From the NCBI GenBank assembly GCA_025093555.1, contig JAIWNF010000023.1, positions 62,001 to 126,000 on the forward strand: DNA of 64,000 nt, in the 5' to 3' direction. Positions 43,281 to 55,154 of the stretch are shown here, piece by piece. Made by a program: the position numbers and the translations under genes. The notes below the pieces were generated by a model. The model was not told where the DNA came from, did no database searches, and worked only from the letters and a program-made list of their open reading frames with translations. Source of the stretch: Circinella umbellata (Eukaryota > Mucoromycota > Mucoromycetes > Mucorales > Lichtheimiaceae). Positions within the stretch are counted from its first letter, which is position 1; every line of letters begins with the position of its first letter.

Positions 43281-46259
43281 TTTGGGGTGTTGATTTGCAA
43301 TATGAGAAACAAAAAATGGGTTTTTTTTAATACCACTTGGTTAAAATAAAAATTTCCACGCAGATTTCTCAACTAAAATTTATAAGAAATAGTGGGTTAT
43401 TATGTATAACCCAAACAAAATAGCATTTATCATTATTTTTGTACCACAAGTGTCTCTATCGTTCTGTAAGTTTTTTTAAAAAGTTTTTTGGGGGTTACCA
43501 GTTTCTAAAAATGTATGTGATTTCAACTTATTATTCATATAAAGTAGTTGATGTTACTGTAACGGTATTTAATTTTAAAGAGTTGGTTTTCTTTATTGGT
43601 TGCTTATTAAACAAATGTTTTGTATATATAGTATAATATAAGTTATCTTGGCGATACGTAATCAATGTATAGATGACACGGCACGTATATATTAATGATA
43701 TGGTTTTGTTTAACGAAATGTATTTTGGGATATCAAGATATGTACTTATTTGATATGCTCACGCCTATGTTTTTATATTTAATATTGTAAAAGTATATTG
43801 AGTATATTTAATTCATGTGTCTGATAAAAGAAAACATTATGGGTTTATGTTCAAATAACATAATCTATCGTGTAGCGAAGTTATTTTTGAGCTCTTTATT
43901 TTCAATTCGACATATATTTCCTTTGATTCATTAAATTAGATTCATGATCATGGCATTATATATAATACGATATAATTAAAATAGGTTTTTTTCTTTAATA
44001 CGATCGACAACATATAGATTAATTGAATCTGGGTTATTACTTTACCGCTGATGTGTCATTTTGCTCGCTTACGTAGGTAGACTGTAAGTTTGAAATAGAA
44101 ATAATAGAGAACTTTTATTAGTTAAAAAAAAGTGACGAACTGTTTCAATTCTTTGTAAATTAGTAACCTTCACAAAAAAGAACATTTTAGGTTATTAAAT
44201 ATATACATATTCATCAAATGAAAAAATTGGATTGATCAGCTGCATCACTGAGCATAAGGTCGCTTCCAAAATACGATAGATTATAGAAGCTGAATACTCT
44301 TCAACCCAAGTAGGAAAAAAAGATTAAAATAAGTATGTACATAAGAAAGGATTAATGGAGAATGCAAGAAATCTTTATTTTGTACGTAGCGAAACACAAA
44401 AACGATATCAATTATATTTTTCATTACAAAGCAATAACGTCATTCAAAATAATATTATCAAGATCTTAATTACCTAAGCACACATCTTTTTTCAAACGAA
44501 AACATGTATAATAAGTGATATACTATCAAGTGTCAGATTGAAAAAGCGCTTTTCTGTACTACATCTATGTTGGAAATCTTTGGAAGTCTGTAGCAGCTTG
44601 TAGTAGTTTTTTTTTTACTTTTCTATCATGGATTACGTACCCATAACTTCTTATGATGTTTATTTATGATTTGTTTATATATTGTAGATTAATTGTTAAA
44701 AATTTATTACTATTACTTTGTTTCATATGGCATAGAGAAGATCTAATAGTTTCTTAACATAGAAAGGTGACCCCATTTAAGTATCATGATTAAAGTGGTC
44801 GCAAGTTAAGAGACTGATAATACTTAAATTAATATGCCATCAAGTAGGATGACTTGGAACGGATTTCGACAAAAAATAAAATTCAAATTACGGCGATTAC
44901 TTATGCTTATAGACATCTGTGGGTAGAAGACAAGGAAAAAAAAGCTTCTACGGATTTACAACAGCGATACTCACATTTTGTAGCGATTCAACAGTTATTA
45001 CTGACGTTTATGATATTGTGAAGAAAAAAAAAGTAGATTTATGTGAATACAGTTTTTATATTTATTTATTATTCTGTCTTTTTTCCCCTGTAAGGACAAC
45101 TTTTAATTATATGCTACGGTCATATCTAAATCGTTCAAAACCATTTTTATGTGTTCAGTACGTATACAACAAGACAGACGAAATCATCTATCAATTTTTT
45201 GCATTGCTCAATATACTCAATAAAGACTGAGAATGTGAGTTTCTTTTACACACTCAGTGTAAACATTGGTTACTATTATTACGTGTTTATTAAAAAACTC
45301 ATGTTGTTGTCAGTTAGTTTTTTGTTTATTCTACATACCTTCTAACTCTTCAAGTTGTTTTAATTTCTGATTGTGTTTTTTTTTCATTGTGTAAAAACTA
45401 TAATCATGATGAGAGGCATGAAAAACTTTTTTATTAGTTATAGTAACCCTCCCCCCCCAATATCTTTAATGATAAATGGAACCTTTTTGTTGTTGTTAAT
45501 GAATATGTATAAAGAAGGTAGTGTGGGGGCGGGGATAGGGATCATTTTCTGGTTATTAACAAGAAGGATTCTTAATCAAAAAAAAAAAATCAAGGAACAG
45601 ATCGGGTACTTTCAAAAAAGGAAAATTGCTCAATGGCCCATGAAAATCTTCTTGTCAGTAATAAATCTGCTTATTTTGTTTAATGAGTCATTTTAAGTGT
45701 TTCGACGTATAGGAACCCTTGTTGTTGCTACTATTATAAATATAGAATAATAAAACATGGTAACATTCATGAATGAAGTTTATATTTTTATCACAATGGT
45801 AGTTTCCAATATATTTAAGGTTTTATTTTATTTTTTTGAAAAAAAACATGGATAAAAGATCTGAATGTGGTATTATTTTTCTTTTTAATATCATTCCTTT
45901 CTAAAGGTTTATTATAAAGTACTATGTAAAAAAAATCAACTGAAAATAATATCATCTGGTAGAGTTTTTCATGCCAAATGAATACAATATAAACTTGACT
46001 AGATCGTGAGAAAAATTTACCCATATAGAAAAACTCAACATGTAATTTCATTATGTTTTGAATTGCTTAATGATGTTGTTTGTTTAGCAGAACGACGTAT
46101 CAAAATAAAATATGAATCAGAAGATCATTTATAACCCTAAAAAGTTTCATCGTCCCTTAAAAAAAGATAATAATGATAAGTAGGTAGGCAAGAAAAAAAA
46201 TAACTTACGTCAATTTTAAACCATCATGTGATGGAAAAGTAACTGTTTGATCACTACTT
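43281..46259. other. Gene-poor region, nothing recognised
   Basis: About 3 kb with no supported gene. Open frames at 44919-45230, 45373-45696 and 45815-46051 lack conserved features, have no plausible partners and are AT-rich shadows. No structured repeat noticed. Confidence 0.4.
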
Positions 46260-47375
46260 GTGGCGCGACTGGTAAATTTTGTCCGTTTTGAAAATAAATG
46301 GCGCTAACTTAAAAATAACTGGCCATTTGTTATGAAATGATTGTCGTCGCCGAAAAAGATTACTTTGTCCTTTAAAATAAGTAGCTAACCAGATCTAAAT
46401 TCACGTCTTTAATTAACCAATTCGCAGTCTTTCCAAATAAATTTTTATCACGTATTCAAACGCTGGAGAAATTGTGTTAAGGAGATATTGTTGACGAAAA
46501 TGGAAATGAGGCTATGGAATTAGCTTCAAGAGGAACAATAAAGCACATTTGATCGAATTTTTTGATGAAAATCCTCCTGCCGGAGTATCTGATATTGTTA
46601 ATGAGCATCACTAGAAGAAAAAACTGTTGCTGGAAAATTCATATCAGCAGAATGTAATTTGAGTATCAAAAAAATCAATCGCTATCCAGTTACTAGAAGT
46701 CAAAGTGCTAAAATTAAAGAAAGACGTGAATGGGAAGAAGCTTGGTCGAACACTGCTATGGACTACACTAAAAACCGTATTTTCATCGACGATAGCGCCT
46801 TTCGATATCAACATGAAACCACTTACGGCGAGATCAATTAGAGGCACTCTTGGCATAGTTACCACACCTTCAGCGCAAGCAGTTAGTCATACAAGTCTCG
46901 GTAGTCTCTGTGATTGGAGTAGTTAACATGAAAATTCGTATTCCTTTAACACCCAAAAGAACTAAAGTTGTAGGGGCTCGGAAAAGAAAGGCAACAGCAA
47001 TAAAAAAAACACCAGGTGGAACCAATGTTAGTCACTATACCAACTTTATCAATAAAACTATGGATGATGTGGATAAGTACAGTATTCATAATTTAAAATT
47101 TTATATATGACCATGGTTAACTCGTCTATTCACGGGAAAAACGGCGAGCACAGCCTATTGATTGAAAGCAGAGGATATAAACGTGTCTACCTGCTACCGT
47201 ATTCACCTGGACTGAATCTTATTGAACAATTATGAGAAGCTGTAAAAGGGGAGGTAAGACGTAGCCAATTTGGGAATACTGAAAATCTAAAAACAAGAAT
47301 TGTTGAGGCATGCGATCAAGTTTCCAAAAAATATTTATTAATACTTTTGAAGATTGTCTGAATGAACAGCCAATA
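46260..47375 (+). pseudogene. Tc1/mariner (DDE_3-type) transposase relic
   Basis: The 5' part (46260-46517) is shared with an inverted copy at 50496-50765 and ends in the N-terminal DIVDENGNEAM. Then, in shifting frames, come FFDENPPAGVSDIV-like sequence, VTRSQSAKIKERREWEEAW, RIFIDDSAF (first catalytic Asp), GVVNMKIRIP, NVSHYTNFINKTMDDVDKY, MVNSSIHG, SRGYKRVYLLPYSPGLNLIE and RIVEACDQVSKK. In active members the second Asp lies in a MDN(A/S)xIH motif; here it reads MVN. The Trp after NxIEQ(F/L) is a stop. With frameshifts as well, the enzyme is dead. It forms the left part of the 46.3-50.8 kb nest. Confidence 0.75.
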
Positions 47376-47752
47376 TAAGCACTTTTTATAATAAAAGTAC
47401 GTAAAAAATATAGCAAAGAATTGTGTAATGGATCTTAGTTTTCGCGTGAATTAGATATTTAGACATAAAAATATGAAATATGATTTAATATGAGATATAG
47501 GATGTAGGAATGAAAGAGGGGATATATCATAAAGGTGGGGGGAGAAACCTTACAATAAAGAGAAAAAAGGGATTCTTTTCTTGCGACGTTTAGGGTTTAT
47601 AGTTTCCATAGTAAAAGCTGGGTCGTCTTCCAGTACTCTTACGTTAATGTAACGAGGCTCCAGCTGATGATCATACAATGAAAATAGTCATTTCAGATCG
47701 TCAATCTTCTGCAAAAGACCACCAATTTCTGTAATTTCCTTTGGGACATTTT

Positions 47753-47920
47753 AATGGTGTAAGACCATTACGAAGATATATTCAACCATGAGGTTGTTGA
47801 TCTACATGCTTATCAGCGGAATACTAAGGATAGACGATAGCATAGTTGAGCGCATGGTTGGATATGGAAATATTAGGATAGTTATTCTATATAGAAATGT
47901 TGATCATTGATATTAGATAT
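47753..47920 (+). repeat. Dispersed 170-bp repeat, copy 2
   Basis: Plus-strand copy of the repeat found inverted at 25081-25248. It starts TAATGGTGTAAGACCATTAC and includes GAGGTTGTTGATCTACATG, GGAATACTAAGGATAGA, GGATATGGAAATATTAGGAT and GAAATGTTGATC before ending in GATATTAGATA. By eye about 85-90 percent of bases agree. It lies between the Tc1/mariner relic and the nuclease-like gene. Confidence 0.8.
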
Positions 47921-48113
47921 ATATTAGTTAGACGTAAATTAGGCCCTGATATTTCGACGTATATAAATAAAGGGTTTCCTGACAACCAGGAAACAGTAAA
48001 TCGTTTTTATTCATATATACATTCGAGCCCTCTTTCTATTTTCTACCTACTACATATAATTACGCTTCCTCGTACTGACCGACAGAACCCGATTGTAAGT
48101 CTACAATGGTTGG

Positions 48114-49542
48114 TCACGCTCTATTACAGACATCCATTGTTAATATTTCAACCATTTGTGTGATGCCTTCGGAATGCTCGGATACCAAGTAAAAAACCAT
48201 CGTATAGCCAACACATTGGATAACAAGTACCTTTCGGTTTGATTTTTTTAACACGAGAGAGCGAGCAGGGGTACCCAAGCGAACCAAGTCTATAAAAGCT
48301 AATTCTGGATCGGATTGGACATCTAATGGCTTTACTTCTACATAGCCTAATGTTACATTTTCTTCTTTTTGTGGTAACGCCACCATTGTTGCATCTGGCC
48401 TGCATACTGTTGTGTTGTCATCTTTACGGTTTAGCCATACGAGGTGTTTGTTGGAATCAGGACAATGGAATACATGGGAGAAAATAGGATCCAAGAAATT
48501 AACCGTTAGCTCCATTTCTCCAGCAGGAGAAAGCCGCTGAAAGTTGGGTAACTTGGTCACCAAATTGACAAATATCTCGATAATCATGCCATCCTCTTTG
48601 GTTGCTTTCTCGTATAATTTATTTAATTCGATCTTTAGAGCTCGTCTGTTAGTTCTGTCATCTATATCACGAAGCAATGTGGCCAGTTCCAAGTAAACTT
48701 TAGTGTCAACTTTAATATCTCTGTTGACTGCGGCTGATTGAATATTGTTGAGGAGGGATTCAGCATCCATATATCTGACAAGTTCTGAACAGAATTGCCC
48801 TTTCTTCAGGAGGATAATACCCTTACTTGCTAGTACTTGATGAATTTCAGTTTGCAAGTTAAATCCATGCTTATTTGCTTTGTCTTTGCAAATCTCAATG
48901 TATTTGTTCAATTTTGCTTTAGTTGCACTTGGAGCAGATAAAGAAGGCGAGATTGAAGATGGGTCATTAAGATCACGACCTGCAGAAGAGGATGAGGCAT
49001 ACGATTCATTATTAGTACATGGATCCCAGACATAATTTCCATTTGAAGACGAGGACGAAGGAGTGGTAGGACCAACAGGTGCAGTCTACATTATTAGAGG
49101 TGTTTTTGATCAGTACAACTTTTTGTAAATGTTTTGCTAATACTATACCTTCGGCGGCAGTTTCAATCTTATTATGAGATTTTTTGCTGTGGTGTCAATT
49201 GTTTCATTTAATTCTCTCGCTTCATCCTTTATAGTCGACTTTTGCAATTCGGATTGAGGAAATAAGGAACTCAAGTCTGGGATTGTTTTAGACTTGTAAT
49301 TTGCTTTTGTAAAGTCCTTGCATATTTTTTTGAACTTTCTCATCAGCCTATTCATAGCATCTTCGTAAGTGATGTAGGTTTTAAACCAAGTAGTTATAAG
49401 CTCTTTATGGTGTTCGCTGTTGTTTACAAGGCGTGTAAACTGGATTTGGATTTGTGTTTTTTGCAGTAGTCTTTAAAGGCTACTGTTATTCAGATGTTTG
49501 TATTTAAAACAAATTATGCTTACCTTCTGATAAATCAGCCAT
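48114..49542 (-). CDS. PD-(D/E)XK nuclease-like protein, possible one-base frameshift in exon 2
   Basis: Three exons on the minus strand: 49542..49524 (MADLSE), 49482..49149 and 49085..48114. The last exon carries 323 codons with a Ser-rich linker, a helical region and a C-terminal domain with CRPDATMVALPQ, then GYVEVKP about 17 residues on, then FIDLVRLGTPARSL and VIQCVGYTMVFYLV. The D...ExK pair before a helix with D(L)xRL is the pattern of PD-(D/E)XK-fold nucleases, and similar lineage-specific proteins are common in Mucorales genomes. Exon 2 reads in the expected frame only from about 49455; a run of six A near 49460 leaves the frame one base out with exon 1. This could be a real mutation or a sequencing slip. 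Substrate and role are unknown. It sits inside a transposon nest. Confidence 0.5.
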
Positions 49543-49629
49543 ATTGATAAACGTGCGAAGAAGAAAAAACTAACTGCAGAACATTACTCATTTTTAAACC
49601 GCTTCAAAATCTACAATCGCATTACTCTT

Positions 49630-49940
49630 CAAGTCATTATTTAATTTAGCCCATCTTTTGGAATAATTTCTTTCTGTCCATCTTGACTAACTGATCTGGC
49701 AAGACTGTCTACATTTGTATTGGCATAACTTTCGATTGAGTTGTACTTTACTTCCAAATCTTCTTCATTGAGTTTGTTAGAAAGACTGATCACGTCCAAA
49801 GTGTGTCGTTTTTTTATTTTTATAAAGGCTGTTTTTCCATTTGATTGTGTAGGGGGACGTCGGATCACTCTATCTACTGGCAATGACGTGTTTGATGTAG
49901 TAGCTTCTGTTGGTTTGCCTTTGTACAGCTGCTAACTCTT
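49630..49940 (-). CDS. Small hypothetical ORF in the transposon nest (partial)
   Basis: The minus frame is open from a likely acceptor (GTTAG at about 49934) to a stop at 49641. It encodes LPVDRVIRRPPTQSNGKTAF, KKRHTLDVISLSNKLNEEDL and a hydrophilic end. No ATG exon was found upstream and no family is recognised. The composition is like protein-coding DNA, but nothing else supports it. It precedes the PD-(D/E)XK-like gene by about 100 bp on the same strand and may belong to it as an upstream exon set or be a separate relic. Confidence 0.3.
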
Positions 49941-49949
49941 AAATTAATT

Positions 49950-50495
49950 GTTGGAATGACGCTTGTTGTTAATCCATGTAAAGATGATTCTTAATAAAAA
50001 AATTAACAAGAAAAAAGAAGGGGGGAATTCGCGTTACGAACCTAACCAGAATTCACAACAATAATTCCGAAACCACCATGGTCAACGTTTATTAACTGCT
50101 TATTACTCCTTCAACCTAACATCACCAAAGTTCACTGATATCAACCCATTTTTTTTAATGTGAAACCACGACGGCTTTTAACCAAAATTTTTACCGTGGT
50201 GTATTGCATTGGAGCTTGGTGACGGCGAAGGAATCCTTTCACACCTGCCATGTTGCTCTGTGGGAGGTACTGTCGTCAGTTAATCTGGACGGGCCCTTAG
50301 TAATACTTGTCTTTTGATTCTTTAAAAGGTAATAATTGCTACCTTTATCAATTCCTAAATCTTGGCTGATCTTATTGAAAATTCAATGTAGGTAGATTAC
50401 ACCATATAACAAGTTCTGGTCTACTCATGTCGCGATATGGTGGTTGGTTACTAGAATATTGAATGAAGCTGCTCGACGTTGTCCTCTCCCTCAGT
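49950..50495. other. Unassigned part of the transposon nest
   Basis: About 550 bp between the hypothetical ORF and the inverted Tc1/mariner end. No frame of interest and no recognised motif. Confidence 0.4.
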
Positions 50496-50765
50496 CCATA
50501 GCCTCATTTCCATTTTCGTCAACAATATCTCCTTGACCATTAACCAACACAATTTTTCCAGTGTTTGAATACGTGATAAAAATTTATTTAGAAAGACGTG
50601 GATTTAGATCTGGTTAGCTACTTATTTTAATAAACGTTCATTTAAAGAAATCGACAAATTGAATTCTCTTTAAAGGACAAACAAATCATTTCATAACAAA
50701 TGGCCAATTATTTTTTAAGTTGGCGCCATTTATTTTCAAAACGGACAAAATTTACCAGCCGCACT
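50496..50765 (-). mobile_element. Truncated inverted copy of the Tc1/mariner 5' end
   Basis: Read on the minus strand, it matches 46260-46517: CTGGTAAATTTTGTCCGTTT, AAATAAATGGCGC, TGGCCATTTGTTATGAAATG, AAGTAGCTAACCAGATCTAA and the coding start ACGAAAATGGAAATGAGGCT. This copy keeps about 60 bp that the left copy lacks in the middle, and it stops right after the first codons of the transposase. It is a second insertion or a rearranged end of the same family, in opposite orientation. Confidence 0.8.
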
Positions 50766-51819
50766 GTACTTTTGTCTTATTAAGCAATATAAGCATTGAA
50801 TATTTTACCAAGTAAGAACACTAAGCAATGTCCCAGGCCGCACCATTTATTTAAAATAGGTTGAGTCACATTGTTTTTTTTTTAGATAATAATAATTTTG
50901 CGTAGTCAATAGTTGTTACCTTACTCGAACAGTTTTTACTTGGCAACAAATAAACAATGGGAAACCAATAGACGTATTAAAAGGTACTCATTAATAAACG
51001 GGTCATTGATTCAGAAGAGAGAGAGAGAGAGAGAGAGAGATTGATTTACCGGTATACAACAACCCCCAGGGTTCAAACAAGTGTGTATTTACTTTTATTT
51101 GTTTCATCGGCTTAAACTTCGGACCGCCAATAAAAAAATATGCACAAGTAAAAATAGCTTGATTTATTGATTTGTTCAAAGGGTAAAAAGATGTATGCAA
51201 AAAAGAAAAAACAAGGAGTTTGCTAGAAAATGATGGTGGTTTCTCCCTTTTTGTAAAACGGCAAAAGATAACAAACAACCCTTTTTACCTCCATTATTAA
51301 TTTTTGTTCCGATTTTCAATAGAGTTAAACTGTGAGTGATTTTTTTTTTTTTTTTGAATGGGGGATGATCTCCTCCCATTATTTATTGTTCAAGGTAACA
51401 AACGTCACCTCATTTCTGACTCATAACTTTCAGACGGCGTTTTTTTTTTTTTTTTTGTTGGCTGAGAGAAGCCCTATTCCCAACAAAGAAGAAAAGAATA
51501 GTTTTTTCTCTTCTCTCTCTTTTTTTTTATATATAATAATTATATTATGAGCTTCTAAAATATACATTTTTTTTTTTGGCTCTATTTAATTAATTCAAAA
51601 ATATTTATATATTTTAAAAAGAAACCAAAAAAAAAAAAACCACCCTTCTCTTGTTTTCTTTTTATTTTTTATTTTTTTTAATTATTATATTATTTTCTAT
51701 ATTTTTTTTACCAAAATACAAACCCTTTTTTTTCTTATATTCCCCATTTGCCCAATGGATATTAGTTCTTTTAAACCTATTACTATTAGCTATTATTTTC
51801 ATCAACAAGAACAAGAAGC
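50766..51819. other. Intergenic, simple sequence
   Basis: No gene seen. A (GA)n tract lies at 51016-51040, with several long T-runs from 51340 on. The last 250 bp form a pyrimidine-rich leader before the next start. Confidence 0.5.
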
Positions 51820-54003
51820 ATGGCAAGTTTTCCTTGGCAACAACAACATCATCAACAACAACCTTATTGTTATTATTCCCAACAACAACAACAACCACAT
51901 CAGCAACAACAACAATACCCATTGTTGGGTGGGATTCGACCCAAACGACTTGCACCTCATGAGTTAATCAAGATGCTTTATGAACCAATTTTGATGGAAG
52001 ATAGTGCTAGTAACTCTTCTTCATCAATGGAATCTTTTACTACTTCTTGTTGCACTACTACTTCAGCAACAACAACCACAACAACTAATACAACAGATCA
52101 AGTAGAACAAGAAGACATAGTCAATCATTCTGATTATTCTTTATTGTCACTACGAAAACATCATCACAACAACAACAGTAATAATAATATTAATAGTAGT
52201 CAAACAAGTCATGCTAGTAGTAATTCTAGTAGTGGTAATAAAAAACGAAGATCATCCTATCATTTATTATTACGAGAAATTCGTCGATTACGAGCTGAAA
52301 ATGATGGATTACGACAAATGGTGGATACCGTCAAACAAGACTTAAGATTTGAAAGAGAATCAAGACAAATATCAGAACGATGTCATCAAAAATATTATAC
52401 TGAATCGTCTGATCGACAAATTGAATTAGAAGTCGATGTCATGGATAAAGAGAAAGAAATAGAAGATTTAAAAGAACGTATTACCGAATTAGAATATGTT
52501 ACATCACCGACAACAACAACAGCCACTTCTATTCATTATAACAACAACAACAATAATAATCATTCTACTTCTTCACGTTGGGGATGTTTTGATTTTGATA
52601 TGGAAGATGAATTATTTTGTCAACCTCTTATTGGAGAATCTGCAACACCTGATCCATTAACAAGATTATCAACACAAAATGCTTCTTCTAGTAGTGAAGA
52701 AGAAGAAGAAGAAGAAGAAAGTGACGACCAATTTGATAATGATTATGACGAGAATGATGACAATGACACGCATGGTGAATTTTCACATTCATCATTATCT
52801 AAGAAACCAACAGATGATGAAAAATTTGAACAATTAGCCACTTCCTATTTACATCAAGCCATTATTTCTAAATTAACCTCTGCACGTGCTAATTTAGAAT
52901 TAGACGATTTAATGCTCAAATACGATCCTTCTCCAGCAGTTGTTTTACGTATGTTGGCAACCTCTTTTGTTATTTGGGTCAAAAATGTCGTATCCAATGA
53001 TCATGATAAAAATGCAGTCAAGGCTTTATCCACGGGTGTTACGGAAGGATTTCTTGGTTTCTGGAAAGCTATTTTGGAAAAACACGTGCATGACGATGAT
53101 GACCAATGTCAATTTTTAAATGAAGCGGAACGTATACTTGACAAGGATGAAGAGGACGACAAAGTAGAAGATGATGTTGATATGGATAGTAAACAAGCAT
53201 TAGTAGATAATTTTCATCGACTTTTGGTCATGTTATATAAATATGATATCGTGGATGGGGAAGCCATTACTCGTTGGTGGCACTCTATCGTGGGTGAAGA
53301 CAAAAATGAAGAACAAGGGAAAAAGAATGATCAAATTGCTTTTCGTTTACGTGGTGTAACTAAAGCATTTACTCAATGGCTTAACGAAGATGAAGAATCA
53401 GATGATGATGATGACGACGACGATGACGATGATGATAGCATTTTTATCGATGAGGAAATTGATGAATTTGATCATAGTAGCGAAGAAGAAGAAGAAGAAG
53501 GTGTCGTAAATAGTATTGACTATGATATCGGTAGTGATTGTGACACTGTCATTGATCATCCAACATTATTAACAACATCAACAACAGCAACATTAGACGA
53601 AGAAGAAGCTAAGAAAATAAACAGTATTCTTGAAGAAGACCGTCAATATTGTGCTTGTCAATTTGAAGATGATGATAACAATTGTGTTATTAACAATAAT
53701 AATAAGACAAATTACAATAAGGATGTGGGACAAGACGTTCATCATCATCATCATCATAATAATAATAATACCATCAACAAAAGTAACAATAATGATAATA
53801 TTAATAACATTCACCCCACTGCACATAATAACCAACAACAAGAAGAATCTTCTGAAATATATTTATCACCAGAAGTAACACCATGTAAATGTCAATCTAT
53901 ACATACAACAACAACAACAACAACAACAACAACCCCATCATCATCAACACCTTCTGATTTGACTGAAAAGAAACCAAAAAAATCAGTTCGTATCCTTTTG
54001 TAA
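51820..54003 (+). CDS. W2-domain (eIF2B-epsilon/eIF5 C-terminal type) protein with homopolymer runs
   Basis: Single exon, 727 residues, ATG at 51820. The N-terminus is Gln/His-rich, followed by a Ser/Thr/Asn stretch, a basic coiled coil at about residues 140-235 (LLLREIRRLRAENDGLRQMV and onwards) and an acidic spacer. Residues about 330-527 look like a HEAT-type W2 domain: FEQLATSYLHQAIISKLTSA, LVDNFHRLLVMLYKYDIVDG, EAITRWWHSIV and FTQWLNEDEES with the typical acidic end. This fold is known from eIF5 and eIF2B-epsilon, where it binds eIF2 beta and stimulates nucleotide exchange. The nucleotidyltransferase part of eIF2B-epsilon is absent, so this is a relative with a different N-terminus. Poly-Asp, poly-Glu, poly-His, poly-Asn and poly-Thr runs follow. 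The binding partner is inferred only. Confidence 0.65.
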   Translation: MASFPWQQQHHQQQPYCYYSQQQQQPHQQQQQYPLLGGIRPKRLAPHELIKMLYEPILMEDSASNSSSSMESFTTSCCTTTSATTTTTTNTTDQVEQEDIVNHSDYSLLSLRKHHHNNNSNNNINSSQTSHASSNSSSGNKKRRSSYHLLLREIRRLRAENDGLRQMVDTVKQDLRFERESRQISERCHQKYYTESSDRQIELEVDVMDKEKEIEDLKERITELEYVTSPTTTTATSIHYNNNNNNNHSTSSRWGCFDFDMEDELFCQPLIGESATPDPLTRLSTQNASSSSEEEEEEEESDDQFDNDYDENDDNDTHGEFSHSSLSKKPTDDEKFEQLATSYLHQAIISKLTSARANLELDDLMLKYDPSPAVVLRMLATSFVIWVKNVVSNDHDKNAVKALSTGVTEGFLGFWKAILEKHVHDDDDQCQFLNEAERILDKDEEDDKVEDDVDMDSKQALVDNFHRLLVMLYKYDIVDGEAITRWWHSIVGEDKNEEQGKKNDQIAFRLRGVTKAFTQWLNEDEESDDDDDDDDDDDDSIFIDEEIDEFDHSSEEEEEEGVVNSIDYDIGSDCDTVIDHPTLLTTSTTATLDEEEAKKINSILEEDRQYCACQFEDDDNNCVINNNNKTNYNKDVGQDVHHHHHHNNNNTINKSNNNDNINNIHPTAHNNQQQEESSEIYLSPEVTPCKCQSIHTTTTTTTTTTPSSSTPSDLTEKKPKKSVRILL

Positions 54004-55154
54004 ATAGACATCAAATAATTCTCTTTTTTTTTTTTTTTTTTTTTTTCCTCGAATAACTTTCCCCTCCCCCAATTAAAAAACTCCCCGCCTTATAAACACT
54101 CTTTATTTTTACATACGTTTTCAATTCAATATTTTTACATACAAAAAGAACTGTTTCAATTTATTAATTAAAATAAAATATATTATTTTCCTTACCACAG
54201 AGAAAAAATTGTTTTTATCAGTTCAGATTGTTATACTGAGTCTGAATAACCCTGTCTTTTATCGACTCAAACAGTTGAAGCAGGAGAGGTTGGGTTTTTT
54301 TTAAGCAGTGGAAATTATCCCCCACTGTCAAAAATTAAAAAAAAAAAAGTTATTTATAATGTATACATCGCCCAACGTAATAGAATAGAAATAGTTTGTT
54401 TTTGTAGGTCATAGTATCAAATTATACCCAATTATAACAATATGTCAAATGCCATTAAAGCATAAGAGAGAGAGAGAGTGTGTGTGTGTGTGTGTGTGTG
54501 TATAAAAAAAACCCCTGCCGCAGCAAAAACAACTTTCCCTTAGTTATTCCACTCTTTTTATATGTACGTAGCGTTGTTACTAAAAAAAAAAGATTATGAG
54601 TCCTAGGTACATAAAATGGCGTGGCTATTATTAAAAAAGTCATATCTACTTACAACCTCATTCGTAGTTTCTCAGCTTCAAAACATTCATTTGTATATAA
54701 TGGCAACAATAAAAAAAAATAATTGCATAAAAAAGGGAAATTTTATATCTTGAAGTTGTGCCACACATAAATAAAAAAAATTGACATTTATTATTTTGAA
54801 AGGGAACGAATCATTTAGTTTTAATATAAATATGTCGTACATCTTTTTCTCTTATTGTTATTATTAATAAGCCTATTATTATAATGTAAAGCACCAGTAA
54901 AATTGCTTCTATTCTGTACGTAGTTAAGCCAAGATATATATTTGATTGAATACTACACAAGTGCGCCACCCTTCTCTTGAATTGGACGATCTGTGAATAG
55001 GATGTGTGGCGGGAGAGGGGGGGGGTTAGAGATCAAAAAGTCTTTGCAAAATGTCATATTTCCCTTCCTCCCCCCAATCTTCAATGAATATATAAATACA
55101 ATACGATTTAATTCCACACAACAGTTTTTCATTATACAGAACAAGCAAAGAACT
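54004..55154. other. Intergenic, no gene seen
   Basis: About 1.1 kb with long T- and A-runs and a (GA)n-(GT)n microsatellite at 54462-54501. No coding or RNA gene recognised. Confidence 0.5.

Noticed and set aside
45373..45696. 107-residue plus-strand frame
   Set aside because: Hydrophobic AT-rich translation without motif, start context or neighbours that support a gene.
47897..48163. Possible LTR end (TATATAAATAAA, then CT-rich sequence) before the nuclease-like gene
   Set aside because: No TG...CA ends, no second LTR, no primer-binding site and no reverse transcriptase nearby.
46260..50765. Single large element with true terminal inverted repeats
   Set aside because: The repeated arms include transposase coding sequence and differ by an internal indel, so two copies of one family in opposite orientation is a safer description.
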